DNA of 64,000 nucleotides from Methanobrevibacter thaueri (GTDB lineage: Archaea > Methanobacteriota > Methanobacteria > Methanobacteriales > Methanobacteriaceae). This document shows, in pieces, positions 27,048-36,281 of the stretch. The notes beneath the pieces were generated by a model. The model was not told the DNA's origin. It was given only the letters and a program-made list of their open reading frames with translations, and did no database searches. Both the position numbers and the translations under genes were made by a program. Position 1 is the stretch's first letter. The number at the start of each line of letters is the position of its first letter. The stretch lies in contig NZ_MZGS01000016.1 of NCBI RefSeq assembly GCF_003111625.1, positions 124,001-188,000 on the forward strand, written 5' to 3'.

Positions 27048-28151
27048 TTAATGACTGCGCATTTTTGCAATCTTCCTATTTCCCATGGCCAACAAAGTGG
27101 ACAGGATTAAAACAACTATTGAAACAATAGTAACGCTCAAATCATTGAAAACTATTCCTTTTACCAAATAAACAATCACAATAATAAATAGCGGAATAAG
27201 GAACCACTGGGCTATATAAATTTCATTAATATGCCTGCTTAAAGTAGCTGCAATATCCTTAACTTTCTGAGGCAACTTATCGCTAATGGTATAGAAGAAT
27301 CCCATTGCCCCGTGAATATATATTAGACAAAAGAAAGCATCGATTGTGGTCATATAGTAATAATGAGCATCATCAACCAAGAAGGCTCCCGGTGCACTCA
27401 TTGAGAAATAGAAATAGATCAACGGGATTATGAAGAATACCGGCCAATACTTAAAGAACTTGTCCTTATATGCTCTTATGAAATACTGTCCCCAAACATA
27501 CCCAATCACAGGGAAAATAAACCAATTAAAGAACGGGAATGTTGTGAAATGAAGCTGAGTACCTACTAAATATCCAAACAGCAGATTATAAAGATTGCTG
27601 TCAAAAGACAACATTCTCACAAAACTTCCAATAACAGACAACACCAATGCGAACAAAATCATTTGCCTGTTGCTAATGTTAAATTTCTTGAAAATACCAA
27701 ATACAATAAAGCTTAAAGCCGCAAATTCCAAAATATCCACTGTAAACATGACCAATCCCCCATATATTGGGAAAAGGGTCCAGTCATTCAATAGGTAGCC
27801 ACATAAAAAATGAGCCATTACGAATTCTCCAAAATCCACAAGAATTCCTAAAAACAATAGGCTTATACCCCTTTTTATCATTATGTCACTTTGACTACGC
27901 CTTGAATATGCAATACCCACACCCATACAGAACATGAATAATGGGGCGCACATAGGTCCTCCAAGGAAATCGTTAATTGCATGATAATAAAGTGGGCTGT
28001 ATGAAGCACTAAAAGTCTCCGCAAACAGGAGACAATGAACAAAAACCATGAATATGATGGAAAATCCTTTTGCTAAATCCAAATCAACTTGCCTTCCGAC
28101 ATTAATTTTTTCGGAACTAAACATTTTTTCTGAACAAAATTTTCCTATCAT
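27048..28151 (-). CDS. Polytopic membrane acyltransferase-like protein (DUF1624/HGSNAT-like)
   Basis: This 367-residue protein has about ten membrane segments. The start of the conserved region, VDLDLAKGFSIIFMVFVHCL, is the R/D-x-D-x-x-(K/R)G pattern with a membrane His shared by heparan-alpha-glucosaminide N-acetyltransferase-like DUF1624 proteins and the acyltransferase 3 family. FMFCMGVGIAYSRR follows, as expected. It probably transfers an acyl group to a glycan on the outer side of the membrane. It is transcribed alone between lonB and cobQ. Substrate unknown. Confidence 0.75.
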   Translation of the reverse strand: MIGKFCSEKMFSSEKINVGRQVDLDLAKGFSIIFMVFVHCLLFAETFSASYSPLYYHAINDFLGGPMCAPLFMFCMGVGIAYSRRSQSDIMIKRGISLLFLGILVDFGEFVMAHFLCGYLLNDWTLFPIYGGLVMFTVDILEFAALSFIVFGIFKKFNISNRQMILFALVLSVIGSFVRMLSFDSNLYNLLFGYLVGTQLHFTTFPFFNWFIFPVIGYVWGQYFIRAYKDKFFKYWPVFFIIPLIYFYFSMSAPGAFLVDDAHYYYMTTIDAFFCLIYIHGAMGFFYTISDKLPQKVKDIAATLSRHINEIYIAQWFLIPLFIIVIVYLVKGIVFNDLSVTIVSIVVLILSTLLAMGNRKIAKMRSH

Positions 28152-28408
28152 AATTAATCATTTGGTAATATACTATTTAAATATAATTACATGAAAAAAA
28201 AATGTCTAATCGATTATAATAATAAGTCATATCAAAAAAATAAAAATTATTAAAATTCAATTACATTAAAAAAATTAAAATTTAATAATTCTTATTGATA
28301 AAATAAAAGAATTATAATGAAAAATAGACAATAATATATATTATAAATTGATATATTAATTATTGTAAGGTAAATTTTCAATAATTTATTCTTGCTAATC
28401 GATTTTGA

Positions 28409-28488
28409 AGGTATGATTTCAAATCAGTTTTTATAAACCCCGGATATATTCAAATCATACCTCAAATGAGATTAATTTAATCTCATTT
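28409..28488 (+). promoter_or_regulatory. cobQ control region: long inverted repeat around a TATA box and a 25-bp palindrome
   Basis: AGGTATGATTT at 28409-28419 and its exact complement AAATCATACCT at 28452-28462 are 32 bp apart and flank a TATA-like TTTTTATAAA run. Immediately after, 28464-28488 is a perfect odd palindrome (12-bp arms around one base) 37 bp before the cobQ ATG. The GTATGA/TCATAC half-sites match those of NikR operators, but the 38-bp gap differs from the usual 16. The region 28152-28408 upstream is AT-rich and shows nothing else. Confidence 0.55.
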
Positions 28489-28525
28489 TTAAATTATTTA
28501 TAGCATTAGCACAATAACTTTATAC

Positions 28526-30055
28526 ATGACACACTGTATCATGGTTCAAGGAACATCATCAAATGCCGGAAAAAGTATGCTAGTGGCTGCATTATGCAGA
28601 ATTTACAAGACAAGGGGATATAAGGTAGCTCCATTCAAATCTCAGAACATGTCACTGAACTCATACACCACAAAGGAAAACGGTGAAATTGGAATAGCCC
28701 AAATGCTGCAGGCAGAAGCGGCGATGATTGAACCAAGCATACACATGAATCCAGTTTTGCTCAAACCAAAGGGAGATTTCACATCAAATGTAATCATCCA
28801 GGGAAAATCAATTGGAGACATGAACTTCTATGACTATCAGCACAAGTACCACGATACAGCATTCAACGCCATCAAAGAAAGCTTCAAGATACTGTCCGAA
28901 GAGTATGATGTCATTATCATTGAAGGGGCAGGATCTCCTGCCGAAATCAACATGCGTGACCAGGACATTGCAAACATGGAAATCGCACACCTTGCAGATG
29001 CGAATGTCATCCTAATAGCTGACATTGAAATGGGAGGGGTGTTTGCGGCAATAGCCGGAACATACGTATTGCTTGACGATTATGACCGTTCACGCCTGAA
29101 GGCAACAGTAATCAACAAGTTCAGGGGAAATCTCGATATCCTAAAACCTGGACTTGACAGAATTGAAGAGATTACCGGAGAACCAGTATTGGGAGTACTG
29201 CCTTATGACGAGACATTGAAGCTTCCGGAAGAGGATTCAGCATCACTGACCACACATGTCTTTGCAGAGGACAAGGACCTGACCATAGGAGTCATCAGAT
29301 TGCCTAAAATAGCCAACTTCACAGACATCGACCCATTCGAATACGAAAGCGATGTTGCGCTTAAGATGATTGGCGTCAATGATGAGATAGGTGATGTCGA
29401 TGCGATAATCATTCCGGGAACCCGTAACTCAACCGAAGACATGTTTGCATTGCGTGAAAGCGGTCTTGCAGAGAGAATCATTGAAAAATCAGCTGAAATT
29501 CCTATTGTCGGAATCTGCGGAGGACTGCAAATCCTCGGTAACGTGATTCATGATGAGGACAAGCGCGAATCCAAGCATGGTACAATTGAGGGATTGGGTC
29601 TTTTGGACATCGAATCCAGCTTTTCAAGGGAAGGCAAAATCGTGACACAATCTACAGCAACAGTTCCTGATGACTTGGACGGCATTGCAGGTGAAATCTT
29701 CAAAGACATCGTCGGAGAGGAAGTTACAGGTTATGAGATACACGAAGGAACCAGCGAGCTTCTAAACTCAACACCACTTCTGAATATCCTCAAGGGCCAG
29801 GGAAATAACGATGACGGCAAGATCGATGGTGCAAGCAATGGTAACGCATTTGCTACATACTTCCACGGAATTTTCCACAACTATAACTTCAGAAGGGAAT
29901 TCCTAAACTATATCCGGGTTAAAAAGGGCCTTGATGCCAAATACGGTGAAGACCCATATGAAACCCAAAAGGATTACTCCCTAAACAGACTGGCTGAAAT
30001 AGTCAAGGAGCATCTTGACATGGATGTCATCGACAAGCTCTTATTTGATGAATAA
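28526..30055 (+). CDS. cobQ: Cobyric acid synthase
   Basis: This 509-residue glutamine-dependent amidotransferase amidates the corrin side chains of adenosylcobyrinate a,c-diamide, using ATP. The N-terminal P-loop GTSSNAGKSMLV and the IIEGAGSPAEIN segment form the dethiobiotin-synthetase-like domain; the C-terminal class I-like glutaminase has Cys in GICGGLQILG and His in YFHGIFHN. Both catalytic elements are intact. Two in-frame starts, 28526 and 28541, are possible. Methanogens need corrinoids for the Mtr methyltransferase, so regulation by metal or corrinoid supply through the palindromes upstream is plausible. Confidence 0.95.
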   Translation: MTHCIMVQGTSSNAGKSMLVAALCRIYKTRGYKVAPFKSQNMSLNSYTTKENGEIGIAQMLQAEAAMIEPSIHMNPVLLKPKGDFTSNVIIQGKSIGDMNFYDYQHKYHDTAFNAIKESFKILSEEYDVIIIEGAGSPAEINMRDQDIANMEIAHLADANVILIADIEMGGVFAAIAGTYVLLDDYDRSRLKATVINKFRGNLDILKPGLDRIEEITGEPVLGVLPYDETLKLPEEDSASLTTHVFAEDKDLTIGVIRLPKIANFTDIDPFEYESDVALKMIGVNDEIGDVDAIIIPGTRNSTEDMFALRESGLAERIIEKSAEIPIVGICGGLQILGNVIHDEDKRESKHGTIEGLGLLDIESSFSREGKIVTQSTATVPDDLDGIAGEIFKDIVGEEVTGYEIHEGTSELLNSTPLLNILKGQGNNDDGKIDGASNGNAFATYFHGIFHNYNFRREFLNYIRVKKGLDAKYGEDPYETQKDYSLNRLAEIVKEHLDMDVIDKLLFDE

Positions 30056-30060
30056 TCAGT

Positions 30061-31101
30061 CTAAATCTTGTTTTTAGTGTGTTTCGCCCACACTTTTTCA
30101 TTATCATTTGCTGAGGCCTTATTGTCGGCCATTACACCAACCAGGTCATGGGCAACATAGGGTTCCTCAAGATAGATGATGTCATCTGAGGACAGTTTCA
30201 ATTCAACTGAGTTGACGGCACCTTCAACATGATGCATTTTAGTGGCTCCGACGATTGGGGATGTCACTTTTGTCAACAGCCATGCAAGGGACACTTCAGT
30301 CATTGAAACGCCGTAATTTTGTGCCAGTTCATCCACCCTTTTTATGATTTCCATATCCTGGGCCTCTGTTGACTGGTATTTCAGTTTTGCATAGAAATCT
30401 TCCTTCATCCTTTTGGAATCCTCACCCTGAAGTCTTGACAGCCTTCCTGATGCTAGGGCGCTGTATGGTGTTGTTGCAATATTGTCGGCAGCGCATAACG
30501 GAATCATCTCACGCTCCTCTTCCCTAAAAATCAGATTATAATGGCCTTGAATTGATACGAACTTTGCAAATCCCTCACTTTCGGCCATGGCATTAGCCTT
30601 TGCAAGCTGCCATGCAAAACAGTTGGATATGCCTATGTATTTTACCTTTCCTTCCTCAATTACCTCATTTAATCCTTCAAGAATGTCATATAATGGGGTG
30701 TTGTAGTCCCACATGTGATAGATATACAAATCGATGTAGTCCATGTCCAAATTCTCAAGGCTTTTGTTGACGAAGTTGTGGATATGCTCCTGTCCGGAGA
30801 CATTGTTTGCGATTTCCTCCTCTGAACGTGGCAGGAACTTTGTCGCAACGACCACATCCTCCCTTGCGGCATTCTCACGGATTGCCTTTCCAACGTATTG
30901 CTCTGAGGTTCCGTTCTGATATCCTATGGCAGTATCGTAGAAGTTTATTCCATTCTCAAGTCCATTTTTAATTATCTCTATTGATTCCTTTTCAGGCAGT
31001 GTCCATGTATGCATTCCGTTCTGCGGATCTCCAAATCCCATACAGCCCATACATACACGACTTACATTCAAATTAGAGTTTCCAAGTTTTGTATATTTCA
31101 T
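30061..31101 (-). CDS. Aldo/keto reductase (general stress/YajO-like)
   Basis: This 346-residue AKR barrel uses NADP(H). FYDTAIGYQNGTSE carries the catalytic Asp and Tyr, KFLP the Lys, and GATKMHHVEGAV near the end the cofactor-binding segment. No Fe-S motifs follow, unlike the AKR at 2026-3249. The ATG at 31101 has GGTG 6 bp upstream and starts the family-typical MKYTKLG; an ATG at 31113 would overlap the methyltransferase gene. Its 3' end is only 5 bp from the convergent cobQ. Confidence 0.88.
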   Translation of the reverse strand: MKYTKLGNSNLNVSRVCMGCMGFGDPQNGMHTWTLPEKESIEIIKNGLENGINFYDTAIGYQNGTSEQYVGKAIRENAAREDVVVATKFLPRSEEEIANNVSGQEHIHNFVNKSLENLDMDYIDLYIYHMWDYNTPLYDILEGLNEVIEEGKVKYIGISNCFAWQLAKANAMAESEGFAKFVSIQGHYNLIFREEEREMIPLCAADNIATTPYSALASGRLSRLQGEDSKRMKEDFYAKLKYQSTEAQDMEIIKRVDELAQNYGVSMTEVSLAWLLTKVTSPIVGATKMHHVEGAVNSVELKLSSDDIIYLEEPYVAHDLVGVMADNKASANDNEKVWAKHTKNKI

Positions 31102-31103
31102 AA

Positions 31104-31844
31104 TCAACACCATTTCATGACATAAAACACATAGCTATAATCATCGCTGTTTCTTCTGTAGGTTTCAATTTCCTTTTTAATCTGCTTTGAAAATGCCCCT
31201 GCTGACTTGTCGCTACTTAAGGAGTTCAAATTCCTTTCCAATTTCTTGTGATAGTCAATCCACTCCTCTTTAGGTACAACCACATAGTCAACGAATTCAA
31301 AACCCAATTTAGAAATTTGCGAAATCTTATTTTCAATGGTATCTATTTCAGAATAGATGTCTTTCCAGAACTTTCTGCTTTCGGAAGAAGGCCTTCCAAT
31401 CCATGTGATGTCCGATACAACCATGTATCCGTTTGGCTTCAGCAATCTCCTCCACTGCGTTAAACCCTTTTTGAATCCGATAATGTCTATTGCCGCTTCA
31501 CAAAACACGATGTCAAACTCCTCATTTGCAAAATCCGGGTCGTTCATGTCCATGGCATGACTGAAAACCCTGTCGGAAAGGTTGTTTTCAATGATCCTTT
31601 CATCCAATTTGTCCACATAATGTCTGAATAAGTCAAATCCCTCAACGGTTGAATTTTCAAAGTGATTTGCAAGCAGTATTGTTGATGTGCCAACTCCACA
31701 GGCAATATCTAAAATATTTAATTCAGATTGAGTGTCAAAATCAACTTTATCTAATGCCTTGAGAGTCGTTTCATCGCTGCCGGGAGATAACCTATCCAAA
31801 TCCTTGTAGGCTAAATAGAAATATAATGGCACTTCCATATTCAT
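31104..31844 (-). CDS. Class I SAM-dependent methyltransferase
   Basis: This 246-residue protein has the Rossmann motif I NILDIACGVGTSTILLA (about residues 41-57), acidic motif II VEGFD, and the motif IV strand FDIVFCEAAID. It is probably a small-molecule methyltransferase. It ends 2 bp before the aldo/keto reductase start, so both are likely cotranscribed. Substrate not predictable. Confidence 0.85.
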   Translation of the reverse strand: MNMEVPLYFYLAYKDLDRLSPGSDETTLKALDKVDFDTQSELNILDIACGVGTSTILLANHFENSTVEGFDLFRHYVDKLDERIIENNLSDRVFSHAMDMNDPDFANEEFDIVFCEAAIDIIGFKKGLTQWRRLLKPNGYMVVSDITWIGRPSSESRKFWKDIYSEIDTIENKISQISKLGFEFVDYVVVPKEEWIDYHKKLERNLNSLSSDKSAGAFSKQIKKEIETYRRNSDDYSYVFYVMKWC

Positions 31845-31915
31845 TAGATTTAAACCGTATCATTTAAAAACTTTAATGAATATATTTATTATTATCAACA
31901 CATGGAGATTGAAAA

Positions 31916-32158
31916 ATGATAATTGATGTAAAAGCAACTAATAAAAATACTGGCGAAGTAATTTCATACAAATTAGAAGGTGAACAACATGCAGCTTTCA
32001 CTTACGAAGGCACCCACATGCAAGAAGTGGCTGACAACAAAATCAGAGAAGTCAACAACATTTTAATTTTACGTGATTCACCTATCTACACCATGAGAGC
32101 AGGTGAAACTAAAACCGTTGAAAACATGACCTTCATTATTGAAGTTACAGCAGCTTAA
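31916..32158 (+). CDS. Small beta-rich protein of unknown function
   Basis: This 80-residue protein of unknown family is rich in beta-forming residues, with no cysteine, signal or membrane segment. Codon use is like its neighbours, a TATA-like run precedes it and a T-rich tract follows it, so it looks like a real single-gene unit. I cannot assign a function. Confidence 0.65.
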   Translation: MIIDVKATNKNTGEVISYKLEGEQHAAFTYEGTHMQEVADNKIREVNNILILRDSPIYTMRAGETKTVENMTFIIEVTAA

Positions 32159-32293
32159 GTCTGCTTTACTCTTTTTTTATTTTTTATATTTTTATCTAAA
32201 ACATCACATCTGTTTTTTATTGATTAAACTCAGCAATGGAAAAAAACCGGTTTTGAAGCTGAACTCTGAAATAATTAAAAAAAAAATAGTGAT

Positions 32294-32314
32294 TGAAGTT
32301 CATTTTGAACTTCA
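32294..32314 (-). terminator. Hairpin terminator between converging genes
   Basis: TGAAGTTCA/TGAACTTCA, 9-bp stem with a TTT loop, sits 10 bp after the UbiB-like stop. On the minus strand it is followed by a T-run (about 32276-32288). Confidence 0.6.
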
Positions 32315-32323
32315 TATCTGAAA

Positions 32324-33943
32324 TTATCTGGAATATAAGTAATTAATTATGCCTATTACTCCCAAAATCAGTGTTATGATATAACCTACTACGGAAATCA
32401 ACGGCATGTCAAACAGCATAGGTCCCCTTGTCACTGTCATGACCAATGAGGAGCTTATTAAAAGGGCAGCGATTATCACTACAAGCGAGAATTTGCTAAC
32501 GATTCTATCGAGGCTGTCAAGCTCGAACCTTATGCTCATGTCACCGTTTTCAATCTTGTGAATGGAATTTGCAAGAAGAGGCAATAAGGACTTGAGCATG
32601 TTTTTATAGTATAATATGCTACCTTTCTTATCGCTGAGAAGGCTTTTGAGATCTGTTCTGTTTTTGACTTCTATTGTTGCAATCGGTTCGATGGATGCCA
32701 TCATGTCGACATTTGGATCCAAATTGCTTGAAACGGATTCAATCATTGATAATGAACGGGCCATTGTAGCGAATTCATTAGGTAGAATTATTCCGTAATC
32801 TTGCATGAGTGAAAGCAATTTGTCAAATATGTCATTCAAACCACCTACATCATCATTAAGATACCTGAAGAATAGGTCACGAAGGTCACGTTTCAGGTCT
32901 GTAGTGTCCATGGTGTAATCCACAACGCCCATATAAATGAATTGGTTAATTACACCTTTGACGTCCTTGTCTCCAACAAGCATCAGCAGGTCGCAAAGTT
33001 CCTTTCTGAAGTCATCGTCAAGAATGCCGACTGTACCCAAATCGATGTAACATAAGACATTGTCGTCCAAAACAAACATGTTTCCCGCATGAGGGTCATC
33101 ATGGAAAAATCCGTCAAGCAATAGCTGTTTCATGAAAGAGTCAAGCACACGTTTTGCTAGGAGCGGCTTGTCGAATTCATCACTGTCGCTTTCGATAACG
33201 TCCTGCATTTTTGTTCCTTCAACGAATTCCATTGTAAGGACCTTTGAGGTACAATATTCAGGATATGCAATTGGAATGTGGATTGTTTCGTCATCTGCAA
33301 AATTTCTCTCCAGTTGCTTCATATTGATCAATTCATTGATATAATCAATTTCGATGTGGATTGAATGGTCAAATGCGTCCATTATTCCAGGTAAATTGAA
33401 TTTCCTGAGCTCATCGTTTTTGTGAAGTTTTCCCGCAAGGTTCTTCATGATGATTAAATCAGTGTCAATGGTATCTGCAATGCCAGCTTTTTGAATTTTA
33501 ACTGCAACCTTTTCCCCTGTAGGCAATTTTGCCATATGCACTTGACCTATTGAAGCTGTTGCAAGGCTTTCCTCAGAAAATTCCGCGAACAAATCCTCAA
33601 TGTTTCCATTAAGTTCACTTTCGATTGTGCTTTTGACTTCCTCATATGAGACAGGCGGATTGTCATCCTGCAGCTTTTCAAATTCTGTGGCTATCTTCTC
33701 CCCCACCATATCCGGTCTTGTGCTCAATAGCTGACCTAACTTAATGAAAGATGTTCCAAGCTCCTGAAACATTAGCCTTAAGTTTACAGGAAGCTCATCA
33801 TCCAATAGGATGCTGTATTCCTCTTCCTCTTTGGAAGGAAAGATTTTGCTCTTTATGCTTCTATTGATGAACTTTCCAAATCCGTACTTGATTAACGCAG
33901 AATTTATCTCCTTTCCACGTTGTCTCTTTTTCTTATCTGCCAT
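32324..33943 (-). CDS. UbiB/ABC1-family atypical kinase with membrane tail
   Basis: This 539-residue ABC1/ADCK/UbiB protein has the family's KxGQ-type motif (SFIKLGQLLSTRPDM), the alanine-rich nucleotide loop ATASIGQVHMA, the catalytic-loop element HDDPHAGN and DLGTVG metal-binding strand. Two C-terminal transmembrane helices occupy the last ~55 residues. In bacteria and eukaryotes this family supports quinone or lipid metabolism; methanogens lack ubiquinone, so a role in polyprenyl lipids is more likely (inference). I start at the ATG at 33943, with GTGAT just upstream; a GTG 9 bp earlier is possible. Confidence 0.9.
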   Translation of the reverse strand: MADKKKRQRGKEINSALIKYGFGKFINRSIKSKIFPSKEEEEYSILLDDELPVNLRLMFQELGTSFIKLGQLLSTRPDMVGEKIATEFEKLQDDNPPVSYEEVKSTIESELNGNIEDLFAEFSEESLATASIGQVHMAKLPTGEKVAVKIQKAGIADTIDTDLIIMKNLAGKLHKNDELRKFNLPGIMDAFDHSIHIEIDYINELINMKQLERNFADDETIHIPIAYPEYCTSKVLTMEFVEGTKMQDVIESDSDEFDKPLLAKRVLDSFMKQLLLDGFFHDDPHAGNMFVLDDNVLCYIDLGTVGILDDDFRKELCDLLMLVGDKDVKGVINQFIYMGVVDYTMDTTDLKRDLRDLFFRYLNDDVGGLNDIFDKLLSLMQDYGIILPNEFATMARSLSMIESVSSNLDPNVDMMASIEPIATIEVKNRTDLKSLLSDKKGSILYYKNMLKSLLPLLANSIHKIENGDMSIRFELDSLDRIVSKFSLVVIIAALLISSSLVMTVTRGPMLFDMPLISVVGYIITLILGVIGIINYLYSR

Positions 33944-34435
33944 GTTTATCACGTTTAATAGTTTATTAAAAATAAATTAGTTATAAATAAACATATCAAT
34001 ATTCAACTTTTTAGGAGGATATTTCATTTTTGTTTATTACACCAATTTTTAATACCCATTTTTAATATAAATCATTATCTTTTTAGAATAATGTCTATTA
34101 ATTATATTATAAAAAATTGCTATTTAAAAATTATGATTTATAATTCATTTTTTCATTTATTGTGCTTTAAACTTAACAGACAACAACATTTAATGAAAAA
34201 AAATAAAATTTGCAATATAAAATTAAACAATTAAAAAAATATTAAAAAAAATAAAAGAGATTATCGCAAAAAAAATATGAATAATAATTATATTCTTTAA
34301 TTTTTGTTGATATTCACCACCATACCCAGACTGTGAAGGATTCTTGATGAGAAATAAATCAACACTGCAATAACTGAACGCATCTGTCTACACAACAAAA
34401 ACTTCATTTTTAAGTTTAAATTTTTTGGCAAAACA
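33944..34435. other. AT-rich intergenic region between the UbiB-like gene and glnA
   Basis: About 490 bp of mostly A/T DNA. The one non-AT island, 34310-34410, holds only a 36-codon minus-strand reading frame without a ribosome binding site. I see no RNA gene. Confidence 0.5.
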
Positions 34436-34441
34436 CAAACA

Positions 34442-34492
34442 TTTATATATTATTTTATAAATATGTAGTATCGGAAGGAAACTTCCTTCCGA
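34442..34492 (+). promoter_or_regulatory. glnA promoter with a double NrpR-type operator
   Basis: A TATA box (TTTATATAT, about 34441-34450) is followed about 25 bp later by a perfect inverted repeat, TCGGAAGGAA at 34471-34480 and TTCCTTCCGA at 34483-34492. It satisfies GGAA-N6-TTCC twice: 34473-34486 and 34477-34490. GGAA-N6-TTCC is the known operator of the nitrogen repressor NrpR in Methanococcus, found at glnA and nif promoters, and its location at the expected transcription start suits repression. Confidence 0.85.
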
Positions 34493-34583
34493 CTATGATT
34501 TCATAAAATTCATTTAGTAAAAAATGGTTTTCCACCTTCCATTTTTCAAACTAAATGAGCAATATACAAAAAGATGTGAGAAA

Positions 34584-35921
34584 ATGTCAGAAAAAGATAA
34601 AAAACTAGACCAAATCATAAAAACAATCGAAGCAAACGATATAAAATTTTTGAAATTAGAACTTGCAGATATACATGGATTGCCAAAAAGCATGGCCGTG
34701 CCACTTAAGAAGGCGGACGACGTTGAAGACATTGTAAACGACGGATTATTGTTTGACGGATCCTCAATTGCAGGATTAGCTTCAATCAATGACAGTGACC
34801 TTCTTGCAAAACCGGACATCGACACATTCTCAACAATTCCATGGAGGCCTGAAGTTAAAGGTACTAGTAGATTCATCTGTGATATTTTCACCACTGAAGG
34901 AAAACCATATGACGGTGACCCAAGGGGAGTGCTTAAAAAATCATTACAGTTAGCTGAAAAAAGAGGATACCAGTTCAATATGGGTCCTGAACCTGAATTC
35001 TTCATCATAACAAAAGACGAGAACGGAAACTACATCCCTGCGGATGAAGCTGAATACTTCGATGTCGAGCCTCTCGACCAAGGTACAGACATCAGAAGGG
35101 AAATCGTGTTAGGATTGGAGAAACTTGACTTCAATGTGGAAGTAAGCCACCACGAAGTGGCAGCAGGACAGCATGAGGTAGACTTTAAATATGCAGATGC
35201 TTTAAAAACAGCTGACGCTGTAATAACTTTCAAAGAAGCGGTCAAAGCATTAGTCAATAAATTAGGATTCAAAGCAACTTTCATGCCAAAACCTTTCCTA
35301 GGAATCAACGGAAGCGGTATGCACTGTAACCAAAGTCTCTTTAAAGATGGGAAAAACATTTTCTATGACCCGGATACCGAAACCCAAATATCCCAAGAAG
35401 CACTGTACTTCATCGGAGGGTTATTGAAACACGCTCCAGCTTTATCAGCAATACTATCCCCAACAGTTAACTCTTACAAACGTTTAGTGCCAGGTTACGA
35501 GGCACCATGTTACATAGCTTACGGATTCAAAAACAGATCAACACTCTTAAGAATCCCTGCATCCCGTGGATTAGGTACAAGAATCGAATGCAGATCAGCC
35601 GACCCATCATGTAACCCATATCTAGCATTTGCAGTGCTGCTCGAAGCAGGTTTGGATGGTATGGACAATAAGATTGACCCTGGTGAACCTACTGAGGATA
35701 ACCTGTTCGCATATTCCGAAGAGGAAATTGCAGCAAAAGGAATCAACAATTTACCGACAAGCTTATGGGAAGCATACCATTCATTAGAAGAGGACGATGT
35801 AGTCAAAAATGCCCTTGGTGAAAAAGTATTCAATCAGTTCTACAACATCAAAAGGGCAGAATGGGACTCTTACAGGATACAGGTCTTCGATTATGAAAGG
35901 GATGAATACCTGAACGTGTAG
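34584..35921 (+). CDS. glnA: Glutamine synthetase type I
   Basis: This 445-residue enzyme joins ammonia to glutamate using ATP, the first step of ammonia assimilation. Signatures include [18 protein letters not shown], the ATP-binding [11 protein letters not shown] and the C-terminal NPYLAF region. No Tyr adenylylation loop of the beta type is apparent, and length fits the GSI-alpha subtype of archaea. The ATG at 34584 has GTGAG 3 bp upstream; the ORF continues back to 34524 but the extra residues are not family-like. It is controlled by the NrpR-type operator and ends at a hairpin terminator. Confidence 0.96.
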   Translation: MSEKDKKLDQIIKTIEANDIKFLKLELADIHGLPKSMAVPLKKADDVEDIVNDGLLFDGSSIAGLASINDSDLLAKPDIDTFSTIPWRPEVKGTSRFICDIFTTEGKPYDGDPRGVLKKSLQLAEKRGYQFNMGPEPEFFIITKDENGNYIPADEAEYFDVEPLDQGTDIRREIVLGLEKLDFNVEVSHHEVAAGQHEVDFKYADALKTADAVITFKEAVKALVNKLGFKATFMPKPFLGINGSGMHCNQSLFKDGKNIFYDPDTETQISQEALYFIGGLLKHAPALSAILSPTVNSYKRLVPGYEAPCYIAYGFKNRSTLLRIPASRGLGTRIECRSADPSCNPYLAFAVLLEAGLDGMDNKIDPGEPTEDNLFAYSEEEIAAKGINNLPTSLWEAYHSLEEDDVVKNALGEKVFNQFYNIKRAEWDSYRIQVFDYERDEYLNV

Positions 35922-35934
35922 AATCATTACTCTT

Positions 35935-35984
35935 ATTGGCGGCCAAACTTGAAATCCCTTCTAAAATGGCTGCCAATCATTTTT
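35935..35984 (+). terminator. glnA terminator
   Basis: ATTGGCGGCC (35935-35944) pairs with GGCTGCCAAT (35968-35977), ten pairs including one G-U, and is followed by CATTTTT. The stem begins 14 bp past the glnA stop. Confidence 0.6.
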
Positions 35985-36083
35985 AAATTTTTGGAGGTTT
36001 TAAAAATTAAAAGAAATGCAGAAGATCAATGAATACAAGTATATTAAAGTTAAATAGTTTTTGAAAATTTATACTTATTACTT

Positions 36084-36193
36084 AAAGGCATATGGTAATT
36101 TTAGGATATTATTCAAGGCATATGATAACTGAAATTTATGATTATTACTATTAAAGGCATATGGTAATTCTAAAAGATTATTAAAGGCATATG
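36084..36193. repeat. Four AAGGCATATG direct repeats upstream of the glutamate synthase operon
   Basis: AAGGCATATG occurs at about 36085, 36115, 36154 and 36184, spaced 30, 39 and 30 bp; copies 1 and 3 extend to AAAGGCATATGGTAATT. The reverse complement, CATATGCCTTT, occurs once at 43140-43150 just past the operon. The repeats lie 90-200 bp before the first operon gene and could bind a regulator in phase with the helix. The rest of 35985-36281 shows no gene. Confidence 0.65.
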
Positions 36194-36281
36194 AAAATAA
36201 AACTAAATCTGATCCATTTACTGGAATTTATTTTAACTTGAGATACGTGTATTCACCGATTATTTTTTTGGAGGAAGACAT

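Noticed and set aside
28152-28408. A cobalamin riboswitch before cobQ
   Set aside because: No B12-box-like conserved sequence is visible; the region is almost entirely A/T.
34297-34407. 36-codon minus-strand reading frame in a less AT-rich island between the UbiB-like gene and glnA
   Set aside because: No ribosome binding site, no promoter, no resemblance to a known small protein; may be random or a remnant.
34524-34583. 20-residue N-terminal extension of glutamine synthetase
   Set aside because: Not family-like; the ATG at 34584 has a GTGAG site, and the upstream part follows the operator directly as leader.
36084-36193. Regularly spaced repeats resembling a CRISPR array
   Set aside because: The shared core is only about 10-17 bases, spacers are 20-29 bases and AT-rich, copies vary, and no cas genes are near.
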